Below, in pieces: positions 22,452 through 30,963 of a stretch of 64,000 nt of DNA; within the stretch, counting starts at the first letter, position 1; each line of letters opens with the position of its first letter. This stretch comes from an uncultured Litoreibacter sp. (GTDB taxonomy: Bacteria; Pseudomonadota; Alphaproteobacteria; Rhodobacterales; Rhodobacteraceae). The stretch is from contig CANNGL010000001.1 of the NCBI GenBank assembly GCA_947504205.1, forward strand, positions 682,001 through 746,000, given 5' to 3'. The notes below the pieces were generated by a model. It saw only the letters and a list, made by a program, of their open reading frames with translations, ran no database searches and was not told the origin of the DNA. The position numbers and the translations under genes were made by a program.

Positions 22452-23602
22452 GGTAGAACCGGTTCTGCGGTTGGGGCAGGCGCCTCCGGCATGAGAAATG
22501 CGCGCGCAGCACCGTCTGCATAAGAATATCCCGACAGGATGGCGGCTTTTTGCGTTGCATAGTCAAACTTCTTCAGGCGGGTCGCCATATCGCGTGCGGT
22601 CTTCAATTGAGCTTCCGACGCCTTCCAGCCATCCCATGCAAGATTGGTTGTGCTGCTTGCAGCCGTCCAGTAAGCCCCGCGTCGCTCCGCGAGTGTATCT
22701 TTCAGTTCATTGCGGTAGAGGTTGATCAGCATGCGCTCGCGCCAATCAACGGAAACCTCCAGGAAACTGTTGATGATCCGCATCATCATGCCAGTGCGAA
22801 ATCTTTTGGTCATGGCAGGATTATTGCGCCCGGCATTAGAGGCCAACACAATCCCACACCGTTTCCAGATCGGTTCCAACCCGATATTATCGTAGACGCC
22901 GCCATCAACGAGGATGGGTTTTTTGCGTAAGCCTGCGTTGTTGAAGCGGGCGTTATCGGGCTTCGTGACGTCTTCGTCCGACAGATCAAGCCTTAGAGGG
23001 GCCAGAATGGGCGGAAAGCCGGACGACGCTGCAACAGCTTCACTCAACCTGACCTTCTTGGTCGTGGCGATCAGCGCGCGCGCGTCGGCCATATAGTTTC
23101 GGTTGAACCTGAAAAGGCCCCCAGTTTGCAGGTTGGAGGCGCAGAAGATGAAGCGCGTTTGCTCCGTGATCGAATTCAGCTTTTTGAAGTTGAAAATATT
23201 CTTGTCGTAGCTGCGCGCCAGTTGATTGCCCGCCGATATTCCCGGCAAAATACCTGCGATTGAAACACCGATGTCGATGTTGAGAGCTGTCGCTTCCATA
23301 CAGGGCGCTATCAGATACTCAATCATTTCGTCATGGGTCGCCTTGTGGTCGGCCCATGCGATCCGATCCCAGTTCATGGCCATGATCCCGGTTGTGATCG
23401 AGCCCCCAGAGACGGATGCGATACGGTTCGCGCGGCCAAGTATGCCTAATTCATTGAGGCGCAACATGGCACCGGCATGAAAGAGGGTTGCTCGGTATCC
23501 GCCACCCGAGAAGGCGAGACCAATTGCGGCGGGATCATATTTGGAATGCAAGTCGCGTGAACGGAAGAAACCGGTATCAGAGGAGGCAGGCGTCAGGGGC
23601 AT
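22448..23602 (-). CDS. Patatin-like phospholipase, first gene of the trio
   Basis: 384 residues. The patatin dyad is visible: oxyanion loop SGGGYRA (32-38), nucleophile Ser65 in ASVSGGS, and Asp233 in VDGGVYDN. It is expected to hydrolyse acyl esters of membrane lipids. No signal peptide was found. The leader before the gene is 120 bases long and separates it from glk on the same strand. A GAGAG Shine-Dalgarno lies just ahead of the ATG. The 3' end overlaps the metalloprotease gene (ATGA). Confidence 0.82.
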   Translation of the reverse strand: MPLTPASSDTGFFRSRDLHSKYDPAAIGLAFSGGGYRATLFHAGAMLRLNELGILGRANRIASVSGGSITTGIMAMNWDRIAWADHKATHDEMIEYLIAPCMEATALNIDIGVSIAGILPGISAGNQLARSYDKNIFNFKKLNSITEQTRFIFCASNLQTGGLFRFNRNYMADARALIATTKKVRLSEAVAASSGFPPILAPLRLDLSDEDVTKPDNARFNNAGLRKKPILVDGGVYDNIGLEPIWKRCGIVLASNAGRNNPAMTKRFRTGMMMRIINSFLEVSVDWRERMLINLYRNELKDTLAERRGAYWTAASSTTNLAWDGWKASEAQLKTARDMATRLKKFDYATQKAAILSGYSYADGAARAFLMPEAPAPTAEPVLP

Positions 23603-23722
23603 TTTGGCTCTCGAAAATAGGGCAACGTTCTAAAATACCGTTAGCCTAGCGGCAGATCATGCGAATTGGCGAGAACTTTTTGTCTTTTTGATCGCTGAGG
23701 CGACTGCTGCGAAGCTGCGGGT
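23603..23722. other. 120-base spacer between glk and the patatin trio
   Basis: No gene seen. On the minus strand a TATTTT stretch about 40 bases before the patatin ATG could be a -10 box, but no convincing -35 partner was found. No clear terminator for glk is visible. Confidence 0.3.
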
Positions 23723-24673
23723 TTAGCGACGATCCTGCAAGAATGCTGCACAACCGGATAAGGCAGCATAGTCATCTTCAATGACAAAAACAGGGAAGCT
23801 TTTCATGAAATCTGAGAAGCGGCCCTTGTCGCGGAAGGCGTCTGCAAAGCCCAACCGTTCAAAATGCGGCGCGAAAGCGCGTGCAACGCCGCCTGCAAAA
23901 AATACGCCGCCGAAAGGCAGGTGGATCAGGCTCAGATTTCCAGCGACGGTGCCCAACATCTGAACAAACAGCTGCGCCGCCTCTTCTGCTTGCTGATCGT
24001 TCTCAACCTCATAGCGTTGCATGATATCGGCGGCAGAAAGCTTTTGACCGGTCAGATAGTCGTATACGCGCTCCAGGCCGCGGCCAGACAACATATCTTC
24101 GACAGCCGGAAACTCGTGAGCTGTTTCAAAGTGTTTAAGAAGCTGCATGCCCTGATCATCACGAATGGGCAGGTTTGCGTGCCCCGCTTCCGACGGAGGA
24201 ACGATACGCCCGTGACCGGTCTGGTACACAGGGGCGATATTGAACCCCGTGCCTACACCGATAACCAATCTGGTGGCGTTGTCTTCCGGTGTTCCATCGA
24301 GCAGCGTCCGGATTGCCCCGGTCCCTAAGCGGTCCAAGCCATGACCTTGGGCTTGCAGATCGTTGAACAGTACCGCAACCTCAGCGCTTGTCGCTTCTGC
24401 CAAGCGCTTTTCGTCAATCGTCCAGTCCAGATTTGTCAGGGAGCCACAGCCGTTCTTCACCGGCCCTGCAAGGGCAGCACAGGCACCGGCACAATCTACG
24501 CCGTCATGTGACTGAAGAAAGCGCTGCAGGACGTCTTCCAAGCTTTTGTGATCCGCATTCTTGTAGCGCGTCACTGTGCCGGTCAGAAGCGCGCCATTCT
24601 CAGCCAGAGCCACGCGCGTGTTAGTGCCACCGATATCGGCCACAAGATCATATGTGTCAGCGGACAGGGACAT
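23723..24673 (-). CDS. glk: Glucokinase
   Basis: 316 residues. Begins with the ATP-binding phosphate-1 motif DIGGTNTRVAL (about 14-24); continues with 'VIGVGTGFNIAPV', 'SEAGHANLP' and 'FAGGVARAF', matching the bacterial glucokinase family (ATP + glucose to glucose-6-phosphate). It begins 8 bases after the beta-glucosidase stop, in an operon with that gene and the LacI-type repressor. Glucose freed by the GH1 and GH13 enzymes would be trapped here and sent to edd-eda. Confidence 0.9.
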   Translation of the reverse strand: MSLSADTYDLVADIGGTNTRVALAENGALLTGTVTRYKNADHKSLEDVLQRFLQSHDGVDCAGACAALAGPVKNGCGSLTNLDWTIDEKRLAEATSAEVAVLFNDLQAQGHGLDRLGTGAIRTLLDGTPEDNATRLVIGVGTGFNIAPVYQTGHGRIVPPSEAGHANLPIRDDQGMQLLKHFETAHEFPAVEDMLSGRGLERVYDYLTGQKLSAADIMQRYEVENDQQAEEAAQLFVQMLGTVAGNLSLIHLPFGGVFFAGGVARAFAPHFERLGFADAFRDKGRFSDFMKSFPVFVIEDDYAALSGCAAFLQDRR

Positions 24674-24681
24674 CGGAAACC

Positions 24682-26004
24682 TTATTGGGACAAAGCGCGT
24701 TTGAGCGCGTGATAGGATGCTTTCGGCGTGCGCTCAAGGGTGTCGAAATCGACATGCACCAGACCAAAGCGTTTTTCATAGCCAAGCGCCCACTCATAAT
24801 TGTCGAGTAGCGACCAAACCGTGTATCCGGCGACAGGCACGCCCTCGGCCAACACTTGTCTTGTCGCGGCAACATGTTGGTTCAGATAGTCGATCCGGGG
24901 TGTGTCCGGTACATCCACCTGATCGGGATTTGCCATACCATTCTCGGTGACAAACAAAGGCAGCCCCTTTGTGTATTCCGAGTGAACCATATGCAGAAAA
25001 TGATGTAGGCCCTCAGGGAAAACCTCCCAACCCATTTGAGTTTTCGGCAATGGACCTTCGAGCTCGTCATGTGATGGCCACGGCCCGGAATTTGGGGCAA
25101 TCCGTTTGCATGTATAGTAGTTTAGCCCAAGCCAATCGAGCGATTGACCAATCAGATCGAAATCATTCTGCCACCCGGCTGGCATATGTGGCTCAAACCC
25201 TTCCATCACGTTATCGGGGTACTTGCCTTTGAACAGTCCGCTCAGGAAGAACTGGTTATAGTATCCATCATAGAGGCGGGCAGCGCGCGCGGCTTCCTCG
25301 CTATCGTCCGCTGGATGGGCATATTCGAAATTACAGACGGCGCCGAGATTGGACATCCCCAAGCCCCGCATCACTTGAATAGCGCGCCCATGGGCCGTTA
25401 GGACGTGGTGCATCGAATGTGCTGTTGCGCGGATATCTCTCAGACCGGGGGCGTGATGCCCCAAGAAGTGACTGAGCCAACCGACACACCAAGGTTCATT
25501 TACGGGCGCGACCGAAAACATCCGATCACCAATGCGTTCCATGATGATTTGAGTGAAGTCTGCGAACCAGTTGGCAATATCGGGATTGCGCCACCCTCCA
25601 AGATCGGCAAGCGGGGAGGGAAGCTCCCAGTGATAGAGCGTGGCCATCGGTTTCAGCCCGTGATCCAGCATGGAATCAACAAGGCGATCGTAGAAATCCA
25701 ATCCTTCTGCGTTGGGCGAACCGCGACCCTCGGGCAATACGCGCGCCCAAGAGGTGGAGAAGCGATAGGCGTCAAAACCTGCCTGCTGCATCAATGCAAA
25801 ATCATCTTCATATCGGTGATAATGATCGCAGGCTCGGTGGCCGTTTTCTGCACGAATGACATTGCCTGGTGTCGCAGCAAAATCGTCCCAGTGGGTGCGT
25901 CCAGCACCGCCAAAGCCATGCCCCTCAATCTGATAACTTGAGGTTGCCGCGGCAAACAGGAAGCCCTCCGGGAAGTCTGAGCGTTTGAAACCTATGTCGT
26001 TCAT
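24682..26004 (-). CDS. Beta-glucosidase, glycoside hydrolase family 1
   Basis: 440 residues. GH1 retaining mechanism residues are both present: acid/base E170 in PVNEPW and nucleophile E354 in VTENGM. The opening FPEGFLFAAATSSYQIEG is also diagnostic. The ATG at 26004 overlaps the LacI-type gene's stop (ATGA) and is preferred to an upstream ATG that would add 17 residues (GGGVGPGPLYRSG...) with no homology to GH1 N-termini. Probably cytoplasmic, cleaving beta-glucosides in parallel to the GH13 enzyme on the other arm of the locus. Confidence 0.9.
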   Translation of the reverse strand: MNDIGFKRSDFPEGFLFAAATSSYQIEGHGFGGAGRTHWDDFAATPGNVIRAENGHRACDHYHRYEDDFALMQQAGFDAYRFSTSWARVLPEGRGSPNAEGLDFYDRLVDSMLDHGLKPMATLYHWELPSPLADLGGWRNPDIANWFADFTQIIMERIGDRMFSVAPVNEPWCVGWLSHFLGHHAPGLRDIRATAHSMHHVLTAHGRAIQVMRGLGMSNLGAVCNFEYAHPADDSEEAARAARLYDGYYNQFFLSGLFKGKYPDNVMEGFEPHMPAGWQNDFDLIGQSLDWLGLNYYTCKRIAPNSGPWPSHDELEGPLPKTQMGWEVFPEGLHHFLHMVHSEYTKGLPLFVTENGMANPDQVDVPDTPRIDYLNQHVAATRQVLAEGVPVAGYTVWSLLDNYEWALGYEKRFGLVHVDFDTLERTPKASYHALKRALSQ

Positions 26005-27029
26005 GGTCTGGGGGCCGGACCGGTAGAGCGGCCCAGGACCAACTCCGCCTCCCAAAGCTCTTGATGAGGTGGTGTCGTGGGGTCTTCAATCTTTGCCAGC
26101 AAAATCTCGGCGCAGCGGCGACCGGCCTCTCTGACCGAAGATCGCGTGGCGGTAAATATCGGCTCTCCGTCGCCGTTCGGAAAATATGAGATCGCGTCGT
26201 CGAAACAGATCACGGACACATCCTCGCCGAGCTTAAGATCGCTCTCCTCCACAGCACGTCGTACGCCCATAGCAATAACGATGGAGGAACAGATGAAAGC
26301 CGTAGGCGGTGCACCAAGCCTAAGCATGTCGCGGGCCGAACCATGGCCGAAAGGTTCAGTCATTTCAGAAGAACGCATCAGTTCCGGATCAGCTTCGATC
26401 CCGGCGGATTTGAGAGCGCTGAGATACCCCTCCTTTCGACGCAGGGCAAAGTCCATACGCTCAAGACCGTTGACCAAAGCGATGCGGGTATGCCCCAGAT
26501 CCAACAGCAATTTGGTTGCCCGTTCTATGGCACGCTTGTTGTTGACGTCGACGCAGGCATATTCGATCGCTACATCGGTCGAGCGGCCATGAACCACGAA
26601 TGGCAGGCCAAGCTCGCTTAGCAATTCTATGCGTTGATCATTGCGGCTTGGTCCGTGGACTATGACACCGTCAACGCTGCCTTTCTGGGTCAGATCACGG
26701 TAGGCTTGTGTCTCGTTCTCATCTGAAACCATCGACATCACCAGGTCATAGCCATGTTCAGCGTAGGTCTCGCCAGCGCCAGCGATGAAATCCGCGAAGA
26801 TCACATTCACCATCTCGTGTTGGGTCGAGTAGGGGATGACATGACCGATCGCCTTGGCGCGCCCCGTTGCCAACCCTTGGGCGCGCGTATTCGGTCTGTA
26901 GTTATGTAGTGCGGCTGCGTCCTGCACCTTGCGGCGCGTCGCTTCATTGACTTCGGGATAGCCGTTCAGAGCGCGAGAGACTGTCGTTTGCGACAGACCG
27001 AGCAATTCTGAAAGTTCCCTGAGATTCAT
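26001..27029 (-). CDS. aglR: LacI-family repressor of the glucoside locus (AglR-like)
   Basis: 342 residues. The N-terminal helix-turn-helix (LRELSELLGLSQTTVSRALNG, residues 3-23) and hinge helix region (RPNTRAQGLATGRAKAIG) are canonical, followed by a periplasmic-binding-protein-like sugar domain. Two identical CAAAGCGCTTTG palindromes lie in the divergent spacer, one 12 bases upstream of this gene and one before aglE. That is the arrangement expected for joint repression of both arms, with an alpha-glucoside or derivative as inducer. Confidence 0.88.
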   Translation of the reverse strand: MNLRELSELLGLSQTTVSRALNGYPEVNEATRRKVQDAAALHNYRPNTRAQGLATGRAKAIGHVIPYSTQHEMVNVIFADFIAGAGETYAEHGYDLVMSMVSDENETQAYRDLTQKGSVDGVIVHGPSRNDQRIELLSELGLPFVVHGRSTDVAIEYACVDVNNKRAIERATKLLLDLGHTRIALVNGLERMDFALRRKEGYLSALKSAGIEADPELMRSSEMTEPFGHGSARDMLRLGAPPTAFICSSIVIAMGVRRAVEESDLKLGEDVSVICFDDAISYFPNGDGEPIFTATRSSVREAGRRCAEILLAKIEDPTTPPHQELWEAELVLGRSTGPAPRP

Positions 27030-27040
27030 GCAACGTCAAC

Positions 27041-27052
27041 CAAAGCGCTTTG
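27041..27052. promoter_or_regulatory. LacI-type operator 1 (aglR side)
   Basis: Perfect 12-bp palindrome CAAAGCGCTTTG with the central CpG typical of LacI-family operators. It is identical to the element at 27205-27216. Confidence 0.7.
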
Positions 27053-27166
27053 AGATTTAGCGTAATTCTTAGGCAGTGATTGCCGTGACGTCAAAGGAGA
27101 AAGTTACCGATGCGCTCTTAATTTCTACGTGTGGGCGCAGGTTGAGCAATAAATTTGAGCGATTTA

Positions 27167-27172
27167 TTGACA
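27167..27172 (+). promoter_or_regulatory. Candidate -35 box of the aglEFGAK promoter
   Basis: TTGACA lies 33 bases before operator 2, placing that operator near the expected transcription start. No convincing -10 hexamer is visible 16-18 bases downstream, so this stays tentative. Confidence 0.35.
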
Positions 27173-27204
27173 GACTTCTGCCGCTACGTCAGTCTCCGCA
27201 CATT

Positions 27205-27216
27205 CAAAGCGCTTTG
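27205..27216. promoter_or_regulatory. LacI-type operator 2 (aglE side)
   Basis: Second exact copy of CAAAGCGCTTTG, 164 bases from operator 1 and 64 bases before the aglE start. The distance would allow looping between the two sites. Confidence 0.7.
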
Positions 27217-27279
27217 GGTAACTGATTCCCAAGGTGGAGGGATTGGGATGCGAACAGCATCTTTTCTGGGAGGATTATC

Positions 27280-28623
27280 ATGAAAACAAAACTCTATGCG
27301 GGTGTGGCATCCATAGCTTTGGCAAGCGGTGCGGCCTTTGCGGATGGACATCAGCCCTTCGCTATTGGTGATGGCGATTTCAACTGGGACAGCTACAACG
27401 TCTTCGCTGATCAATATGATTTGTCTGGCCAAACCGTCGAGGTGACAGGCCCGTGGACAGGTCTCGACGCTGAAAATGTCGAAAAGGTTCTGAGCTACTT
27501 TGCGTCCGCAACCGGCGCGCAGGTAAAGTATTCCGGTTCTGACAGCTTCGAGCAGGACATCGTGATCTCGGCGCGTGCAGGTTCTGCGCCAAATGTCGCC
27601 GTGTTCCCACAGCCCGGTTTGGCCGCCGATTTGGCGTCTCAAGGATTGCTGACGCCACTTCCGGACGGATCGGCCGACTGGATGCGCGACAACTACGCGG
27701 CCGGTCAGTCTTGGGTCGATCTCGGCACGTATCCTGACAAGGACGGCAACGACCAGTATTACGGCTTGTTCTACAAGGTCGATGTGAAATCTCTGGTCTG
27801 GTATTCCCCGGAAGCGTTCGACGAAGCCGGATATGACATTCCTGAAACGATGGAAGACCTGAAAGCACTAACCGATCAGATCGTCGAAGAGGGCGGCACG
27901 CCTTGGTGTATCGGGCTGGGTTCGGGTGCGGCGACAGGCTGGCCTGCGACTGACTGGGTTGAGGATATGATGCTGCGCACAGCATCGCCTGAAGACTATG
28001 ATGCTTGGGTCGCCAACGAGATGAAGTTCGATGATCCTAAAGTGATCGCTGCTATGGAGGAGTTCGGATATTTCGCCCGTAACGATGCCTATGTGGACGG
28101 AGGGGCCTCAGCTGTTGCGAATACGGATTTCCGTGACAGCCCGGCTGGTCTCTTCTCGATCCCGCCAAAGTGCTACATGCATCGTCAAGCTTCGTTCATT
28201 CCAACGTTCTTCCCTGAAGACTCCGAAGCAGATTTCTTCTACTTCCCGGCTTATGAGGGCAAGGATTTTGGCAAACCGGTTCTTGGCGCAGGAACGCTCT
28301 GGGCAATCACCAACGCCTCCGAGGCTTCGAACGCGCTTATCGACTATCTGAAGACGCCAATTGCGCATGAAACGTGGATGGCTCTCTCGGGCTTCCTGAC
28401 ACCGCACAAAGGCGTGGATACTTCGCTTTATGCAAATGAGACCAACAAAGCTCTGGGTGACGTTCTTCTGAATGCAACGACGTTCCGGTTTGACGCGTCA
28501 GACCTGATGCCGGGCGAGATTGGTGCAGGTGCCTTCTGGACTGGGATGGTGGATTACACCACAGGCAAAGATGCTGCCGAAGTGGCGAAGGGCATTCAGG
28601 ATCGCTGGGACGCAATTCAGTAA
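27280..28623 (+). CDS. aglE: Alpha-glucoside ABC transporter substrate-binding protein
   Basis: 447 residues with a Sec signal peptide (MKTKLYAGVASIALASGAAFA, cleavage after about residue 21). A sugar-binding fold with 'VEVTGPWTGLDAENVEKVL' and 'GTLWAITNASEASNALIDYLKTP'; AglE-type proteins bind maltose, trehalose, sucrose and similar alpha-glucosides. A strong GGGAGGATTATC precedes the ATG. It is first in aglEFGAK, a gene order known from Sinorhizobium meliloti. Confidence 0.88.
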   Translation: MKTKLYAGVASIALASGAAFADGHQPFAIGDGDFNWDSYNVFADQYDLSGQTVEVTGPWTGLDAENVEKVLSYFASATGAQVKYSGSDSFEQDIVISARAGSAPNVAVFPQPGLAADLASQGLLTPLPDGSADWMRDNYAAGQSWVDLGTYPDKDGNDQYYGLFYKVDVKSLVWYSPEAFDEAGYDIPETMEDLKALTDQIVEEGGTPWCIGLGSGAATGWPATDWVEDMMLRTASPEDYDAWVANEMKFDDPKVIAAMEEFGYFARNDAYVDGGASAVANTDFRDSPAGLFSIPPKCYMHRQASFIPTFFPEDSEADFFYFPAYEGKDFGKPVLGAGTLWAITNASEASNALIDYLKTPIAHETWMALSGFLTPHKGVDTSLYANETNKALGDVLLNATTFRFDASDLMPGEIGAGAFWTGMVDYTTGKDAAEVAKGIQDRWDAIQ

Positions 28624-28641
28624 GCCTGACAAGATATGGGT

Positions 28642-28660
28642 GCGGCAGCGATTGTGCCGC
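28642..28660 (+). terminator. Short stem-loop after aglE
   Basis: GCGGCA (28642-28647) pairs with TGCCGC (28655-28660) around 7 bases. No T-run follows, so it is more likely an mRNA-stabilising or attenuating hairpin, as is common after binding-protein genes. Confidence 0.45.
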
Positions 28661-28675
28661 CGCGCCCGACCAAAA

Positions 28676-28690
28676 TCTAAAATTTTTAGA
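28676..28690. repeat. AT-rich palindrome A in the aglE-aglF spacer
   Basis: TCTAAAA, T, TTTTAGA: a perfect 15-base palindrome around one central T. A near-copy lies 89 bases downstream, so the two are probably paired protein-binding sites. Confidence 0.55.
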
Positions 28691-28764
28691 GTTTGAGACG
28701 GCGAAATTTCTACGTATTTTGTGACTTAGAGTAGCGTTTTCACGACATCAGTCTGCACTCGAAT

Positions 28765-28779
28765 TCTGAAATTTTTAGA
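28765..28779. repeat. AT-rich palindrome B in the aglE-aglF spacer
   Basis: TCTGAAA, T, TTTTAGA: the same element as palindrome A with one substitution. The following bases (TTTGACAC versus GTTTGAGAC) are also similar. It is directly upstream of a TTGACA at 28781. Confidence 0.55.
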
Positions 28780-28846
28780 TTTGACACACGCAGGGCCGAA
28801 AGCAATGCCTTCGTGGGACAAATCGACAAAAAGGGAGGGACCAATC

Positions 28847-29827
28847 ATGTCACCGCTTTTACAGGGCGTCTTGACGATCATAATCGGGGTCGGCGGCTGT
28901 GTCGGATATTTTTATCTGTCTAATCTGATCCTGGATAAGGTCATTTTCCCGCCGCGCGCCGACAACCCGGGGCGCAACATCAATCGTGCAAACCTTGTGC
29001 GGCCTTGGTTGTTCTTGTTCCCGGCTATGTTCGCTTTGGGGCTGTATTTGGTCTATCCGGTTGTGGGCTCGTTCTGGCGATCCCTGTTTAATCGCTCTGG
29101 CGACGAATTTATCGGCTTTGGGAACTATACCACGATGTTTGGTGATGCAGGGTTTCAAACCGCCCTGTTCAACAATTTCCTCTGGGTTTTGTTCGTCCCT
29201 GCCGCAGCCACATTCCTCGGGCTATTGGTCGCGCAACTCACTGACCGGCTAAGCTGGGGCAATATCGCCAAGTCATTGATCTTTATGCCCATGGCAATCT
29301 CTTTCGTGGGCGCGTCGCTGATTTGGAAGTTTGTCTATGCAAACAATGCGGATATTGGCCTGATCAATGCGATCCGCGACATGTTTGGCGCTTCCGAGCC
29401 GTTGGACGTGTTACAGTTGAGATTTTGGAACAATTTCTTTCTGATGGTTATCCTGATCTGGATCCAGACAGGCTTTGCGATGGTGATCTTGTCCGCTGCA
29501 TTGCGAGGAATTCCGGAAGAAACCATCGAAGCGGCGATTATCGACGGGGCCAACCCGTTCCAGATTTTCTTCAAGATCAAGGTGCCGCAGATCATGGGTA
29601 CGATTGTTGTAGTCTGGACCACTATCACCATTCTGGTGCTGAAGGTTTTCGATATCGTCTACACGATGACAGGTGGCAATTTCGGAACCGAAATCCTGCC
29701 ATCCTACATGATGTCCTACATGTTCCGAGATGACGGGCGCGCAACCGCTGTGGCCTTCGTCATCATGATCATCGTGTTGCCAGTGATGATTTGGAACATT
29801 CGCCAAGCTCGCGCGGAGATGAGATAA
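28847..29827 (+). CDS. aglF: Alpha-glucoside ABC transporter permease 1
   Basis: 326 residues from the ATG at 28847, chosen because AAGGGAGGGA sits 6 bases ahead; an in-frame ATG at 28781 would add 22 hydrophilic residues overlapping the palindromic spacer. Six or more membrane helices are visible, and the permease coupling loop is EETIEAAIIDGANPFQIFFKIKVPQI. Together with aglG it forms the membrane channel. The stop overlaps the aglG start by one base (TAATG). Confidence 0.88.
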   Translation: MSPLLQGVLTIIIGVGGCVGYFYLSNLILDKVIFPPRADNPGRNINRANLVRPWLFLFPAMFALGLYLVYPVVGSFWRSLFNRSGDEFIGFGNYTTMFGDAGFQTALFNNFLWVLFVPAAATFLGLLVAQLTDRLSWGNIAKSLIFMPMAISFVGASLIWKFVYANNADIGLINAIRDMFGASEPLDVLQLRFWNNFFLMVILIWIQTGFAMVILSAALRGIPEETIEAAIIDGANPFQIFFKIKVPQIMGTIVVVWTTITILVLKVFDIVYTMTGGNFGTEILPSYMMSYMFRDDGRATAVAFVIMIIVLPVMIWNIRQARAEMR

Positions 29828-30951
29828 TGGATAATATTGCTGGAACAAAAAGCTCGCTAACCTGGGCGGTCAACCTTTCGGTCATCTTCCTTGTGCTGCT
29901 TTGGCTCGTGCCAACGATTGGATTGCTCGTCTCTTCTTTCCGGGATCGCGATCAGATATCGGCCTCAGGCTGGTGGTTGTCGCCGTTCCCGGTCGAGCAA
30001 AACTTCCGGGTGCGTGCACCCCTGGATGACTTGGCCCAGGATGGCCCGCTATATGTCTTGGAAGGCAATGTCTTTGGCGAAGGATCCGGATCCGTGTCCG
30101 CGTTTGGTGGGACATCACGTGCGCCAGACGCGAACGAACCGGGCGAGACCGCAGAGCTCACGCGCGATCGCACGCTGACAGTCGCTGCAGATGGCGCGTT
30201 CCGCTACACCTCACCGGCTGAGATCAAGCGCGAGCCCTCGATATACTTTGCGTCCGAAACCCCGCCTGATTTCTCGATGGGTAATTATGAGACGATCATG
30301 GCGTCCGACAACATGGATTTGGCGTTCATCAACACGCTGACCGTGACGATACCGGCCACGATTATTCCTATCCTGATTGCGGCCTTTGCGGCCTATGCCT
30401 TGGCCTGGATGGATTTCGCGGGCAGGGGGCTGCTCATCGCGATTGTGGTTGGGCTCCTGGTTGTGCCGTTGCAGCTGGCTCTAGTTCCGTTGTTGCAACT
30501 TCATAACAAGGTCGGGATTGGTCAAAGCTTTCTCGGAATTTGGCTTGCGCATACCGGCTTCGGCTTACCGCTCGCGATTTATCTTTTACGAAATTACATG
30601 GTGGGATTGCCGCGCGATATCATCGAAAGCGCGAAGGTGGACGGTGCGACCGATTTTCAGGTGTTCACCAAGATTGTCCTCCCTCTGAGCTTCCCGGCTT
30701 TGGCATCCTTCGCGATCTTCCAGTTCCTCTGGACATGGAACGATCTGCTCGTGGCCAAGGTATTCCTACCATCCAACAGCGAAAGCTGGGTGATGACGGT
30801 CAAGATCGCGGATGACCTGTTGGGGTCCCGTGGTGGCGACTGGGGGATTCTTGCAGCAGCAGCGTTCATCTCGATTGCGGTGCCGTTGGTCGTTTTCTTC
30901 ACAATGCAACGCTACCTCGTGCGCGGTCTGTTGGCCGGCTCGGTGAAATAA
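29827..30951 (+). CDS. aglG: Alpha-glucoside ABC transporter permease 2
   Basis: 374 residues. An N-terminal helix (about 10-32) is followed by an extended non-membrane segment of roughly 100 residues (containing VLEGNVFGEGSGSVSAFGG and LTVAADGAFRYTSP) before the usual permease core; this periplasmic insert is larger than in MalG. The coupling loop is DIIESAKVDGATDFQVFTKIVLP. The start at 29827 follows from the one-base overlap with aglF. Confidence 0.87.
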   Translation: MDNIAGTKSSLTWAVNLSVIFLVLLWLVPTIGLLVSSFRDRDQISASGWWLSPFPVEQNFRVRAPLDDLAQDGPLYVLEGNVFGEGSGSVSAFGGTSRAPDANEPGETAELTRDRTLTVAADGAFRYTSPAEIKREPSIYFASETPPDFSMGNYETIMASDNMDLAFINTLTVTIPATIIPILIAAFAAYALAWMDFAGRGLLIAIVVGLLVVPLQLALVPLLQLHNKVGIGQSFLGIWLAHTGFGLPLAIYLLRNYMVGLPRDIIESAKVDGATDFQVFTKIVLPLSFPALASFAIFQFLWTWNDLLVAKVFLPSNSESWVMTVKIADDLLGSRGGDWGILAAAAFISIAVPLVVFFTMQRYLVRGLLAGSVK

Positions 30952-30963
30952 GAGTGACCCTCC

